Shown in pieces: positions 9,298-18,337 of a stretch of DNA of 64,000 nucleotides (position 1 is the stretch's first letter; each line of letters begins with the position of its first letter). A program made the position numbers and the translations under genes. The notes beneath the pieces were generated by a model. The model ran no database searches, was not told the origin of the DNA, and was given only the letters and a program-made list of their open reading frames with translations. Source of the DNA: Pedobacter chitinilyticus (GTDB lineage: Bacteria; Bacteroidota; Bacteroidia; Sphingobacteriales; Sphingobacteriaceae); the NCBI RefSeq assembly GCF_003313385.1, contig NZ_QMHN01000003.1, forward strand, positions 372,001 through 436,000, read 5' to 3'.

Positions 9298-9305
9298 TAA
9301 CTTTG
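9298..9305 (+). promoter_or_regulatory. Bacteroidota -7 element upstream of the ApbE-type gene
   Basis: TAACTTTG matches the TAnnTTTG -7 box and lies 28 bp before the GTG start at 9334. No good -33 TTG is seen about 20 bp upstream, so activation by a regulator is possible. Confidence 0.4.
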
Positions 9306-9333
9306 GCTTCGGTTTTAAATAAAATTTATCATC

Positions 9334-10851
9334 GTGAAAATATTAGCCACCATTTTTACTGCTTTAGCCCTCATTGGCCATCAGCCTAACGGAGAAGAAA
9401 AGCCGTTAAAGTCTCAATTATATGTTTCTAACCATGAAAATGTTTTGGGGACTTCTTTGGAATTTAAAATCTTAAGTACTTCAGAAATAGAAGTAACTAA
9501 GGCGGAACAGGCGGCTTTGAAGGAAATCAATAGACTTTCGGATATTTTCAGCGGCTACAATAACAACAGTGAGTTTAGCAGATGGATGAAAAGTGAGCTG
9601 AACAAACCCGTAAAAGTTTCAAAGGAGCTTTTTGAAATGTTAAATTTATTTGAACAATGGAAACAGCAAACTCACGGTGCTTTGGATCCTTCGGTGGCCA
9701 TCGCAAGTAAGCTTTGGCATGAAGCGGCTTTGAAGCAAAATAATCCTTCAAAAGCATCACTTAGAGAGATGATTTCAAAAATGCAGAACAAACATTACCT
9801 ACTAAATGCAGCTGACTTAACGGCAACGAGGTTAGATCAGGTTCCTTTGGTGATGAATTCTTTTGCTAAAAGTTATATCATTAACAAAGCTTGTGATGCT
9901 GCACTAGCGACAGGAAATGTTGAAAATGTGGTGGTGAATATTGGTGGTGATTTGGTAACAAAGGGCAGCGATACAGATTTAATTCACGTCACCAATCCTT
10001 TGGAAAATGCAGAAAACGATGCGCCACTTGCCAAGCTTTTGGTGAAAAATAAAGCGGTAGCCACAAGTGGAAATTATCGTAGGGGAGAGCAGATTGGTAA
10101 AAACTGGTATTCACACATTATTGATCCAAGGACAGCGAAGCCAGTAGCCGAAATCATTAGCGCTACCGTAATTGCAGAAAATGCAGTTGATGCTGGCGCC
10201 TTAGCCACTGCATTTAATATTCTGACATTAAAAGAAAGCAAAGCATTGGCAGAGAAATCAGATGCTGCATATCTGATTGTAACTAAAGAGGGCAAAGTAG
10301 TGACGAGCCAAAATTGGAGTGAATATGTAGCGCCAAACAAAGTAAAGGAGATTAAAGAAGTAACGAAATCTGCTTATGCGGAGAACCAGAAATTATGGGA
10401 TCCTAAGTTTGAATTGACCATCAATTTTAAATTCAACGTTATTGAGGACAATAGTCACCGACCTTATGCGGCAATTTGGGTAGAAAATGAAAAACGCGAA
10501 TCGGTTAGGAATTTGGCTTTATGGTACAGAAAAACCAACTGGATTCCTGATTTGAGAAACTGGTACCGTATTAATGGAGAACGTTTTAAAGCGGATAAAG
10601 ATAATTATGCGTCGGTAACTGGAGCTACCCGAAACCCAGGAAGCTATACGATAAAGTGGGATGGAAAAGATGATAAGGGAAATTATGTGCCGCAGGGAAA
10701 ATATACGGTGATTATTGAAACGGCAAAAGAGCACGGAACTAATGAAATCATTCGTCAGGTGCTAGATTTGAAGAAAGCTCCAATTAAGGCAACCAACACT
10801 GGTAACGTAGAAGTTTCTGCGGCAAATTTTGAGTTTGGTAAAAAGAAATAG
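9334..10851 (+). CDS. FAD:protein FMN transferase (ApbE) fused to a DUF2271 domain
   Basis: A 505-residue exported protein starting at GTG. After an N-terminal hydrophobic signal (MKILATIFTALALIG), residues about 25-340 form an ApbE domain. Its motifs are VNIGGDLVTKG, SGNYRRGEQIGKNWYSHIID, DPRTAKPV and the metal/FAD motif ENAVDAGALATA. ApbE transfers FMN from FAD to a Thr of target flavoproteins in the periplasm. Residues about 350-490 are a DUF2271 domain (LTINFKFNVI, RPYAAIWVENE, LRNWYRINGE, WDGKDDKGNYVPQGKYTV). DUF2271 and PepSY proteins commonly accompany each other, and here a PepSY-type membrane protein follows 7 bp downstream, so the pair probably acts together on a membrane flavoprotein or redox system. 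The fusion of the two domains is notable. Confidence 0.88.
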   Translation: MKILATIFTALALIGHQPNGEEKPLKSQLYVSNHENVLGTSLEFKILSTSEIEVTKAEQAALKEINRLSDIFSGYNNNSEFSRWMKSELNKPVKVSKELFEMLNLFEQWKQQTHGALDPSVAIASKLWHEAALKQNNPSKASLREMISKMQNKHYLLNAADLTATRLDQVPLVMNSFAKSYIINKACDAALATGNVENVVVNIGGDLVTKGSDTDLIHVTNPLENAENDAPLAKLLVKNKAVATSGNYRRGEQIGKNWYSHIIDPRTAKPVAEIISATVIAENAVDAGALATAFNILTLKESKALAEKSDAAYLIVTKEGKVVTSQNWSEYVAPNKVKEIKEVTKSAYAENQKLWDPKFELTINFKFNVIEDNSHRPYAAIWVENEKRESVRNLALWYRKTNWIPDLRNWYRINGERFKADKDNYASVTGATRNPGSYTIKWDGKDDKGNYVPQGKYTVIIETAKEHGTNEIIRQVLDLKKAPIKATNTGNVEVSAANFEFGKKK

Positions 10852-10858
10852 TTAAGAT

Positions 10859-11479
10859 TTGAGTACAAAAAAGACAAAACCAGGACGCGCTAAAAAAGAC
10901 TTCGCTAAATTATCTCGCTGGTTGCATATCTACCTTTCGATGGTAAGCTTTGCCATTGTGCTGTTTTTTTCCTTTACGGGTTTAACGCTTAATCATCCGA
11001 CCTGGTTTGGAGCTGAAAAACAGGTTGAAGAAAAGCATAAAGGGAAGTTGAATGTGCAGTGGGTAAATCAGCCTGATACCAATAAAATTGCCAAACTGGA
11101 AATTGTGGAGTTTCTGCGAAGCAAATACAAATTGAAGGGTGCAGTCAGCGATTTTAGGATAGAAGACTACGATGTGAGCATCACTTTTAAAGGCCCTGCT
11201 TATTCGGCAGATGTCTTCATCGATCGTGAAAAAGGAGATTATGAGGTTACCGAAATCAAAAAAGGAATAGTTGCGGTTTGGAATGATTTACACAAAGGCA
11301 GAGATTCAGGAAGTGGATGGAGTTGGGTGATTGATGTTTCCGCTATTTTCCTCATCATCGTTTCTTTAACAGGGTTGATCTTGTTGCTGTTCATCAAAAA
11401 GAAACGGATTTCGGGAATTGTTACCGCTATTTTAGGGATCGTTTTAAGCTATCTGATTTATTTGATTTTTGTGCCTTAG
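10859..11479 (+). CDS. PepSY-associated transmembrane protein
   Basis: A 206-residue membrane protein, start TTG at 10859, 7 bp after the ApbE-DUF2271 stop. TM1 (IYLSMVSFAIVLFFSFTGLTLNHP) carries the N-terminal PepSY_TM signature with W..HIYLSM and TGLTLNHP. A periplasmic section of about 110 residues is followed by DLHKGRDSGSGWSWVIDV and two more helices (ISAIFLIIVSLTGLILLLF and a final ILGIVLSYLIYLIFV). Family members anchor periplasmic flavin or iron reduction steps. Because of the operon, it probably works with the upstream FMN transferase. The substrate is unknown. Confidence 0.8.
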   Translation: MSTKKTKPGRAKKDFAKLSRWLHIYLSMVSFAIVLFFSFTGLTLNHPTWFGAEKQVEEKHKGKLNVQWVNQPDTNKIAKLEIVEFLRSKYKLKGAVSDFRIEDYDVSITFKGPAYSADVFIDREKGDYEVTEIKKGIVAVWNDLHKGRDSGSGWSWVIDVSAIFLIIVSLTGLILLLFIKKKRISGIVTAILGIVLSYLIYLIFVP

Positions 11480-11489
11480 GGCAATTTAA

Positions 11490-11522
11490 AGACTTACGAA
11501 GTTTCAAAAACATCGTAAGTCT
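11490..11522. repeat. 10-bp inverted repeat, hairpin after the PepSY gene
   Basis: AGACTTACGA (11490-11499) and TCGTAAGTCT (11513-11522) are exact reverse complements around a 13-nt loop. There is no T-run, so it is either a weak terminator or a copy of a dispersed palindrome. Confidence 0.6.
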
Positions 11523-11532
11523 GAAAGAAAAT

Positions 11533-11560
11533 ATAGATTCTTCGTTTCATTCAGAATGAC
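11533..11560. repeat. TCATTC-GAATGAC intergenic repeat fragment
   Basis: TAGATTCTTCGTTTCATTC followed by AGAATGAC contains TCATTC/GAATGA arms separated by one base and shares its ends with the element at 1158-1215. It appears to be a half-copy of that family. Confidence 0.45.
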
Positions 11561-11581
11561 AGGGAGGGCAGAAAACTGATC

Positions 11582-13024
11582 CTACAAATTCAATTCCTTT
11601 GCTTTTTTCATCACGTTGTTGGTTAACACAATCAAATCAGTGTCAAAGCCATCCTCGCCACTTCTAGAATTCAATAAAATTGCAGCACTATATTCTGTAC
11701 CATAAATCCAGAAAGTCGCAGTGCCTATCAAGTTTCCGCCATGATAAAAACCTTCAAATAATGAATGGCCAGTACGCCAGCCCAAAGTATAATTTGCCAC
11801 AGGCGATTTGGTAAACATTAACGTTCTGGTCGCAGCATTGATAATATCTGGTTTAATAGTGCCGCCATCAACCGAATACAAAACCTTGAAAAGATTATCG
11901 GTATTGATGGATACGCCACCAGCGGCTTTGTAAACTTCTACATTATTGCCATAGGCAGTAGAACTTCCCTGAGGATAACAAATAACCTCTTTGGCTCGTC
12001 TGGCTGTAGGCGAAGAAGAAGTAAGGTTGACTACGATACCCGCTGGGGCATAAATTTCCTTTAAATAAGCGCCATATTCCTTACCAGAAACCACCTCAAT
12101 GATTTTTCCAAGTACTCCATAACCCAAATTGTAGTAGTAATAAACCGTTCCAGGCTCATTCTGTGCTGAATTAAGCATGGTTTGGATTTTTTGATCTAAG
12201 GTAGTTCCTGCGCTACTGGTGAACATCGGATCACCACTATAACCAGCGGTATGCTCTAGCAGGTGTTTTACGGTTACTTTCGCTGATTTCGGGCCTACGG
12301 TAGGGAAGGAAGCTTTTAAGATCCCTGTGGGGCCAAAAACAAGGTCGTGCAGCCCTATTTTGCCTTGCTGTATTAATGTCATGATGGCAATAGACGTATG
12401 TTGCTTGGTCATGGAGGCCAACCTGAACTCATAGTCTGATCGGGCTCGTTCTTTTGCGTCAACGTCGGCAAAACCTGCAGCATTTTTATAAACGAGGTCT
12501 TCAATGCTATTTTTACCAATGGCGTAAGAAGCCGCAGGGATGTTGTATTTTTCAATGAATGGATAAATCATGGCATCAATTTCCTTAATGCCCACTTGCG
12601 CCAAAATAGTATAGGTAGAAGTAGCACCGTTTTCGGCAGTAACCACCGCAGTAAGGGTTTTGCTCAAATCTAAATTTCCTGCATTATTAACTAAGGTTAC
12701 GCCATCGACTTTGATGGTCGCTTTATTGGAAAGTGCAAAATTGACTTTTACATTGGTCAAATTAGAATTTAGCGGAATTGTGATGTAAATTTTGGTGGTG
12801 CTTTTGTAGAAATAACCATCGCCTGAAATGTTTGCATTTTTAGATTTTAGAATACTGATATTGGTGATTTCTTTAGCGGTTGATAGCTCCGTTGGATTGG
12901 TTGGTTTTCCTGGATTTTCAGGAACTGGATCATTTTTTTTGGAACAAGAGGCCAGTACCGCAATGAACAAGGTAAGCATCAGGCAAAATTTTGCCCTTTC
13001 TCTCAGAGAGGTCATCATCTTCAT
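11582..13024 (-). CDS. serine hydrolase / class C beta-lactamase-like lipoprotein
   Basis: A 480-residue lipoprotein (LFIAVLASCSKKND, Cys near residue 27). Residues about 50-140 form an Ig/PKD-like module seen in Bacteroidota surface proteins (ISILKSKNANISG, VVTAENGATSTYTIL). From about 150 it is a serine beta-lactamase-like hydrolase. Features are the SxxK tetrad SMTK in RLASMTKQHTS, the YxN-type YYNLGYGVLG with family-typical LLEHTAGYSGD before it, and a C-terminal HGG (FYHGGNLIG) in place of KTG. The HGG triad suggests an esterase or D-aminopeptidase-like activity rather than antibiotic hydrolysis; this is inference. The gene is isolated, with 102 bp to the convergent PepSY gene and 172 bp to ybeY. 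Confidence 0.85.
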   Translation of the reverse strand: MKMMTSLRERAKFCLMLTLFIAVLASCSKKNDPVPENPGKPTNPTELSTAKEITNISILKSKNANISGDGYFYKSTTKIYITIPLNSNLTNVKVNFALSNKATIKVDGVTLVNNAGNLDLSKTLTAVVTAENGATSTYTILAQVGIKEIDAMIYPFIEKYNIPAASYAIGKNSIEDLVYKNAAGFADVDAKERARSDYEFRLASMTKQHTSIAIMTLIQQGKIGLHDLVFGPTGILKASFPTVGPKSAKVTVKHLLEHTAGYSGDPMFTSSAGTTLDQKIQTMLNSAQNEPGTVYYYYNLGYGVLGKIIEVVSGKEYGAYLKEIYAPAGIVVNLTSSSPTARRAKEVICYPQGSSTAYGNNVEVYKAAGGVSINTDNLFKVLYSVDGGTIKPDIINAATRTLMFTKSPVANYTLGWRTGHSLFEGFYHGGNLIGTATFWIYGTEYSAAILLNSRSGEDGFDTDLIVLTNNVMKKAKELNL

Positions 13025-13196
13025 AATTCTAAATGGTTTGGTTTAGGTTGTTGCTTACAATTGCAGCACGAAAGCGCATTAATAATTTGTAAATCAAGCT
13101 ATTTTAGAAAAAATACTGCAAAAAACCTAATTTAAAATTTCAAAGTGGCGATAATCCTGCAAAAACAAGAATTTAGGAGGAAAAGGGAATAATAGT

Positions 13197-13616
13197 TTAG
13201 CGCTTATTTAGGTAAAAATCTTCCTTAGCGGTCATCTCTATCTTGGCTTTTTGGGTTTTGTCTCTATAGCCTAGCAAATGCAGCGTGCCGTGAACGATAA
13301 TGCGGCACAACTCATCATGAGTAGACACTTTATTTTGTTTTGCATTATCCTTTACTCGGTCTATGCTGATAAAAATATCTCCTAAAATCATTTTAAGCTC
13401 CTCTGAGTTGTCAAAAGTGATGACATCGGTATAATAGTCATGCTGAAGAAAATCTTGGTTTACACGCAGTAAATATTCGTCGGAACAAAAAATAAAGTTC
13501 AATTCATTCAAAGCGTAGCCTTCATTGGTAATAGTCTCGGTGATCCATTTTCTGATGGCTGTTTTTCCTTTGAGGTTATAGTTGGTTTCTTCTGTAAAGA
13601 AATTGATTTTTGACAT
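13197..13616 (-). CDS. ybeY: endoribonuclease YbeY (rRNA maturation)
   Basis: A single-strand-specific metalloendoribonuclease that helps 16S rRNA 3' maturation and ribosome quality control. It has 139 residues, normal for Bacteroidota. The zinc motif reads HGTLHLLGYRDKT (residues about 110-122). The usual third histidine (GYDH) is replaced by the GYRDK form common in this phylum, so the metal site differs from the E. coli enzyme. The region FLQHDYYTDVITFD before it is also characteristic. It lies 66 bp downstream of the DUF4175 gene on the same strand, probably one transcript. Confidence 0.92.
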   Translation of the reverse strand: MSKINFFTEETNYNLKGKTAIRKWITETITNEGYALNELNFIFCSDEYLLRVNQDFLQHDYYTDVITFDNSEELKMILGDIFISIDRVKDNAKQNKVSTHDELCRIIVHGTLHLLGYRDKTQKAKIEMTAKEDFYLNKR

Positions 13617-13682
13617 GCGGGTAAGTTAAAAGGCAAAAGTAAAAATTCAAAACGGATAGTTTTCGAAGTACTGACGAGGAAG

Positions 13683-16600
13683 CTACTTTTTAGTTGAATT
13701 TAGCAATCTGAAATATTCGGCTACTTTGTTTTTATAGTAGTAATTGAGGTTAGGTGGAAGCTTTTGAATCAGCTCACTTTCGCTTTGCATACTTTTGTTG
13801 AACTTCTCCAACATTTGCTGATAGGATGGAGGGAATTGTTTTGCTGCATTGCTTTCTCGTTTCGAATCCTGATCCTGTTCCCGCTGCGCTTTTTCGGCAT
13901 CTAACATTTTAACCATTAAATTTTTTTGTCTTCTAAGGGTTTCTTGGGTAATCCGTTTATTCACCAAATCCAATTCAGATTGCTTCATTTCCTGTATCGC
14001 TTGGTTCAAATTGCCCATGGCACCTTTGCCATCTTTATTATCTTCCTTGTTGATTTTTTCCAAGGCTTCCCTAATCATTTGCTGTTGTTGGGCCATTTTG
14101 GCAAACTCTTGGCTCATTTGTCCTTTTGGTACCGAACCCTGATTGCCCTCACGTTCCATTTTATCCTTGGCCTGCTGCATGTTTTTATTCAACTGCTCCT
14201 GCATTTGCTGCAATTGTTGCATGCCTTGCTTCTGTTTGCCTTTTCCGCCTTTGGCGTTTTTCATGGCATTTTGCAATTGTTCCAAAGCTTCGTTGAGCAT
14301 TAGCGCTAAATTGTTGAGCGAGGTCATGGCGAACTGTTGCGAACGGTTGGCTTCTCCAGTTCTTCTATCACCCAAAAAATCGATGGCTTTGCCGATATTA
14401 AAGTTGATTTTTTCAACTTCCGTATTCACGGTACTTTCTATTTGCGGAACCCTTTTGCTCAACGAAAAAAGACTGTCGGCAATGGTTTTCATATTGTCCC
14501 GTATCATGTTTTGCTTTTGTGCTTGTTGCACATAAGCAGGATCAGAAGCACCCATTTTGCGGAACGACTCCATTACCTTTTCTTGCTCGAATGACGTACT
14601 TAGCAGGTTTTCCAACAACTTGCGAAGTTCTTGTGCATTCACCTTGTCTTCCTGCTCGGCGCCAGCTTGCTGCTGCTCTTGCATTTGTTGGGCTAATTGC
14701 TGCATTTGCTGGGCGGCCTGTTGTTGTTTTTCAGAAGCTTTTTGCTTGTTGTTCTGGTCAAGCTGCTCTTTACTTTCCTGTTGGTTTTTCTCGATTTGAT
14801 TAGTTTCCTTTTCAGGGTTTTTGTAATCATTTGGACGCTCTAAGGCCTGATTTTTTTTGTCCAGCTCTTGTAGTTCTTTTTTCAGATCCTTAAAATCTTT
14901 GTTGAGCTGGTCTTGTTTTTCTTTAATATCTTGAGAAGAAGCGTTTTTGTCTTTGCTTTGTTCCGACAAGTCTTTTTGCTGCTTGGCCATTTCGTTCAAG
15001 CGGTCAATTTTGTTTTGCAAATTCTGCTCAAACTCCAATTGTTTGTAAAGCTCAAGAATACGATCCAATTCATTTTTTACCGATTTGTTGTCCATTTGCA
15101 TTTTTGAAAGCTCGTTGCGGGTTTGATCCTTATTGTTTCGGTCCATCAGCTGCTGAAGCTTTTGCAAAAGTTCCTTTGTTTTTTCGTCTAAAACATTCTT
15201 GAAGAGATCATCTATTTTTTTCTGTTTTTCTTTAAGCTCTTCATTAAGTACATTGTTTTCCTGCTTGTCAAAATTATTTTTTTCATTTTGAGCTTTGATG
15301 TCCTTTACCGCTTCGTCTAACTGTTTTTGTTTATCCAGTAATTGCTCAATCTGTTTTTTATCTTCAAAATTAAGCTGCTTTTTTTCCAGTAGGCTTTCGC
15401 TCAATTTTTTACTTTCTTTTTCGATGGTGTTCGCCAGTTTAATGGTCTGCTCCATTTTTTGTTTTAGCGATTGACTCCCTTCGGCTAATTTTTCAGCAAT
15501 TTGTTGCTGAGTAGGGGCTTGGTAGGTCTTAATTTCAGAGCGGGTAACTTTTGCACCGTTTACGCCATCATTATCAGCAATTTCAAAGAAATATTCGATG
15601 CTTTGTCCTGGCTTAACATTGAGTTCATTTAGGTTCCAAAAATGAAAAAAGGTGTTCTCGGTCTGGTTATTTTTAAGGGCAAGGGTTTTTGAGCCTTGGG
15701 CTACTACTTTGTTCTGCTCCTTGATTTGATACTTGAATTTTAGCGATGAAAAACCGTAGTCATCGTTTACCACACCGTTAAAATAGAGGGCTTTGCTGCT
15801 TAAGCTATCTGGCGTTTCGGTTACCGAAATGGTTGGATATTGATCTACAATAACGGTCAGTTGATGGCTCAATGAATCTCGCAGGCTTACGTATTTATTT
15901 TTGGGTACAATTTGGTAATTCCCGTTTGTTTTGATGGTGGCAGTAAAGCTCGCTTGATTATCTTCAACCAACAGCTGATGTGCTTTTTGCTGAAGAATAA
16001 AACTGATTTCCTCGCTGTTTTCGGTCTTTAGTTTCCAACTCACTTTTGTGCCTTCGGGGATCAATAAATCACCCACATTGGGCACTTCTTCTGATTTTCT
16101 ATGGAGATAAGCTGGATAAGTTAAAGTGGCACTCAAATGGAGCAAAGAGGGGCGAGGTTTTACACTAACGGTATGGCTGGCAGAACTAAATCCGCCGCCA
16201 GAAAAACGGATAGCCTTATCTTTTTGAATGTTCTTGAAAGTATGGCTAAAATGACTGATATCCTGCTTTTCTAATTTATAGCTGTTCACTCCATCTTCCA
16301 AATAAATATCCTGTGGAAATTCGTCACCCGTTAGTTTAAGCTTAATGGTTAAATCATCACCCTGTGTCACATTTAAATGATTGTTTTCTACCACAAACTG
16401 GAATGGGGCTTGAGGCAATACCTCCTGATTATAGCGGATAAAACTACTGGTTCCTTCTCTTAAAATGGCAGGCGCCAAAATGCCAATCAGTAAAATGATG
16501 GCCAAGGGAAGTGCAATGTATTTGATGTGTTTTTTATTGTCGCCCAAATTAATGGCGGTAGAAAAGGGGATGGGTTTTAGCTCATTTATTTTTTGATCTA

Positions 16601-16997
16601 TACCTGCTAAAATGAGCGCACTGTTTTGTGGCGAACTGTCGGCCAGTTCTTTTAGTTGTAAAGTATTCAGTAATCTATCCTTAACATTAAAGAAATGATT
16701 TCCAATTAAATTTGCAGCATCTTCTAGTCCTATGGTTTTACTGAGTTTGAAATAAGAGAGTGCGGGTTTAATAATCCATAGGGCTATTGCGAGTAATGAA
16801 ACGGCAATAAAAGAGAAGAACAGAAGCGTTTTGGTAGAGATGCTTGGATAGGTATAAAAAATCCAAACGAAAAGACAGAGATACAGGCTTAAAATAAGTG
16901 CAGCGGCATATATACTTCCCCGCAAAAGTTTATTAAGGTAAAACTTTCGGGTGAACTCATTGATTTTTGATATAAGTAAGCTGTAGTTATTGCCCAT
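13683..16997 (-). CDS. DUF4175 family large membrane protein with long coiled coil
   Basis: A 1104-residue protein. Two N-terminal membrane helices (about residues 22-42 and 50-72: AAALILSLYLCLFVWIF, LLFFSFIAVSLLAIALWI) and a third near 155-175 (YIALPLAIILLIGILAPAI) anchor it. A beta-rich section follows (about 190-490) and then a very long Gln/Lys/Glu-rich coiled coil (about 505-1070), including runs such as QQAAQQMQQLAQQMQEQQQ. This architecture is DUF4175, of unknown function, conserved across Bacteroidota. The coiled coil could span the periplasm or scaffold envelope proteins (inference). The upstream gap to the GDPD gene is a divergent promoter region; ybeY follows. Confidence 0.82.
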   Translation of the reverse strand: MGNNYSLLISKINEFTRKFYLNKLLRGSIYAAALILSLYLCLFVWIFYTYPSISTKTLLFFSFIAVSLLAIALWIIKPALSYFKLSKTIGLEDAANLIGNHFFNVKDRLLNTLQLKELADSSPQNSALILAGIDQKINELKPIPFSTAINLGDNKKHIKYIALPLAIILLIGILAPAILREGTSSFIRYNQEVLPQAPFQFVVENNHLNVTQGDDLTIKLKLTGDEFPQDIYLEDGVNSYKLEKQDISHFSHTFKNIQKDKAIRFSGGGFSSASHTVSVKPRPSLLHLSATLTYPAYLHRKSEEVPNVGDLLIPEGTKVSWKLKTENSEEISFILQQKAHQLLVEDNQASFTATIKTNGNYQIVPKNKYVSLRDSLSHQLTVIVDQYPTISVTETPDSLSSKALYFNGVVNDDYGFSSLKFKYQIKEQNKVVAQGSKTLALKNNQTENTFFHFWNLNELNVKPGQSIEYFFEIADNDGVNGAKVTRSEIKTYQAPTQQQIAEKLAEGSQSLKQKMEQTIKLANTIEKESKKLSESLLEKKQLNFEDKKQIEQLLDKQKQLDEAVKDIKAQNEKNNFDKQENNVLNEELKEKQKKIDDLFKNVLDEKTKELLQKLQQLMDRNNKDQTRNELSKMQMDNKSVKNELDRILELYKQLEFEQNLQNKIDRLNEMAKQQKDLSEQSKDKNASSQDIKEKQDQLNKDFKDLKKELQELDKKNQALERPNDYKNPEKETNQIEKNQQESKEQLDQNNKQKASEKQQQAAQQMQQLAQQMQEQQQAGAEQEDKVNAQELRKLLENLLSTSFEQEKVMESFRKMGASDPAYVQQAQKQNMIRDNMKTIADSLFSLSKRVPQIESTVNTEVEKINFNIGKAIDFLGDRRTGEANRSQQFAMTSLNNLALMLNEALEQLQNAMKNAKGGKGKQKQGMQQLQQMQEQLNKNMQQAKDKMEREGNQGSVPKGQMSQEFAKMAQQQQMIREALEKINKEDNKDGKGAMGNLNQAIQEMKQSELDLVNKRITQETLRRQKNLMVKMLDAEKAQREQDQDSKRESNAAKQFPPSYQQMLEKFNKSMQSESELIQKLPPNLNYYYKNKVAEYFRLLNSTKK

Positions 16998-17198
16998 TAT
17001 CTATTTAAACGACAATAAAGGTAAAGAATGTGCGCTTAAATAAAAAACAGATAAATTTTAGCTAATACTTTCAATTTGTTTTAAAAATATACACATAAAC
17101 CGTAATTTAGAAATAAAATACAATCAATAAAAACAAAATGCAACATGAAAGGCTGTATATTGCAGCTTTCAACCTCAATCAAAAAAATACTTACACAC

Positions 17199-17984
17199 AT
17201 GAACAAAAAACTTTTTGTGGCTATTTTAGCATTAATGATTACTGGAACAGCCTTTGCGCAGAAACAAATTAAATCGTGGAACAAAAACCTGGTGATTGCT
17301 CACCGTGGAGCGTTCAAAACCCAAAAGTTGCCCGAGAACTCTATTGCTTCTTTAAATGAAGCTATTCGTATAGGTTGTTTTGGAAGCGAGTTTGACGTTC
17401 AGCTTACTTCAGATGGCGTGCCTGTGGTTAACCACAATGCCGATTTTTTGGGAAAAGATATTGCGACGAGCACCTATAAAGAATTGGTAGAATATAAAAA
17501 GTTAAGCAACGGCGAAAGTATCCCTACCTTGGAAGAATACTTAAAGGCGGGGATGAAGCAGAAAAAAACCAAGTTAATCTTGGAAATTAAGCCTCAAAAA
17601 ACACAAGAAAAAGAAGAGGAGTTAACCAAAAAAGTAATTGCGATGGTGAATGAACTTAAAGCTACTCCTTGGATAGAATACATTAGCTTTAGTCATTATA
17701 TCTGTAAATATCTGATCGCTAACGCACCAGGCGCAAGGGTTTCTTACTTAGCTGGTGAAATTGAACCTGCAAAATTGAAAGAGCAAGGGTTTTATGGTTT
17801 AGATTATAACCAAGGCGTATTTAAGAAAAATACAGATTGGATTGCACAAGCGAAAGTGGCAGGTTTGATCATTAATGTTTGGACGGTAAATGCTGAGAAA
17901 GATATGGATTGGTTGTTAGGAGAAAAAGTTGATTATATCACTACTAACGAACCAGAATTGTTACTGACCAAGGTTAAGAAATAA
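17199..17984 (+). CDS. glycerophosphodiester phosphodiesterase, exported
   Basis: It hydrolyses glycerophosphodiesters to glycerol-3-phosphate and an alcohol. I choose the ATG at 17199 because it begins a clean Sec signal peptide (MNKKLFVAILALMITGTAFA), giving 261 residues; an upstream ATG at 17145 adds an implausible extension. The catalytic motifs of the GDPD TIM barrel are intact: IAHRGAFKTQKLPENSIAS with HRG and EN, EFDVQLTSDGVPVVNHN with the E/D metal ligands and second His, then LILEIKPQ and NVWTVNAEKDMDWL. It stands alone, with a strong bidirectional terminator downstream. Confidence 0.92.
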   Translation: MNKKLFVAILALMITGTAFAQKQIKSWNKNLVIAHRGAFKTQKLPENSIASLNEAIRIGCFGSEFDVQLTSDGVPVVNHNADFLGKDIATSTYKELVEYKKLSNGESIPTLEEYLKAGMKQKKTKLILEIKPQKTQEKEEELTKKVIAMVNELKATPWIEYISFSHYICKYLIANAPGARVSYLAGEIEPAKLKEQGFYGLDYNQGVFKKNTDWIAQAKVAGLIINVWTVNAEKDMDWLLGEKVDYITTNEPELLLTKVKK

Positions 17985-18007
17985 GGAGTATAAATTCCTT
18001 TAAAAAT

Positions 18008-18040
18008 AAAAAAGGCCTCGCAAGTGCGGGGCCTTTTTTT
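18008..18040. terminator. bidirectional intrinsic terminator between GDPD and cold-shock genes
   Basis: GGCCTCGC (18014-18021) pairs with GCGGGGCC (18026-18033) across a 4-nt loop. An A-run precedes it and a T-run follows, so it can serve both convergent genes. Confidence 0.9.
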
Positions 18041-18057
18041 GGTAAATATGATAATAA

Positions 18058-18249
18058 TTAGATTACTTTCACATTAACGGCATTTAAGCCTTTTCTACCG
18101 TTTTCAACATCGTATTGAACTTTATCGTTTTCACGAATTTCGTCGATTAGGCCTGTTGAATGTACAAAAATCTCGGCATCTCCATTTGAAGGGATAATGA
18201 AACCGAAACCTTTGGTTACATTAAAGAATTTTACTGTTCCTTCTTGCAT
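18058..18249 (-). CDS. cold-shock domain protein (CspA family)
   Basis: A 63-residue single OB-fold RNA/DNA-binding protein. The start is placed at 18249 (MQEGTVKFFNVTKGFGFI), because the 9 extra residues from an upstream ATG at 18276 overlap the likely promoter and are absent from the family. RNP1-like GFGFI and RNP2-like IFVHST motifs are present, although the first reads KGFGFIIPSNG. Cold-shock proteins act as RNA chaperones. The gene is monocistronic, with its own terminator downstream. Confidence 0.93.
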   Translation of the reverse strand: MQEGTVKFFNVTKGFGFIIPSNGDAEIFVHSTGLIDEIRENDKVQYDVENGRKGLNAVNVKVI

Positions 18250-18272
18250 TATTATTTTAATTAAGTAAGTTG

Positions 18273-18306
18273 GCAAGGTACAGATTAAATTTGGGATAAC
18301 ACAAAA
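18273..18306 (-). promoter_or_regulatory. probable promoter of the cold-shock gene
   Basis: On the minus strand TTTTG is followed after 21 bp by TACCTTGC, close to the TAnnTTTG -7 box with one deviation. It lies 24-57 bp upstream of the ATG at 18249. Confidence 0.45.
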
Positions 18307-18337
18307 TCTATGGTTAATTTTTTGTTAGAATTTCTGT

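Noticed and set aside
14143..14803. Long open frames on the plus strand inside the DUF4175 gene, rich in Cys/Leu
   Set aside because: They mirror the Gln/Lys-rich coiled coil codons in antisense; no coding features of their own.
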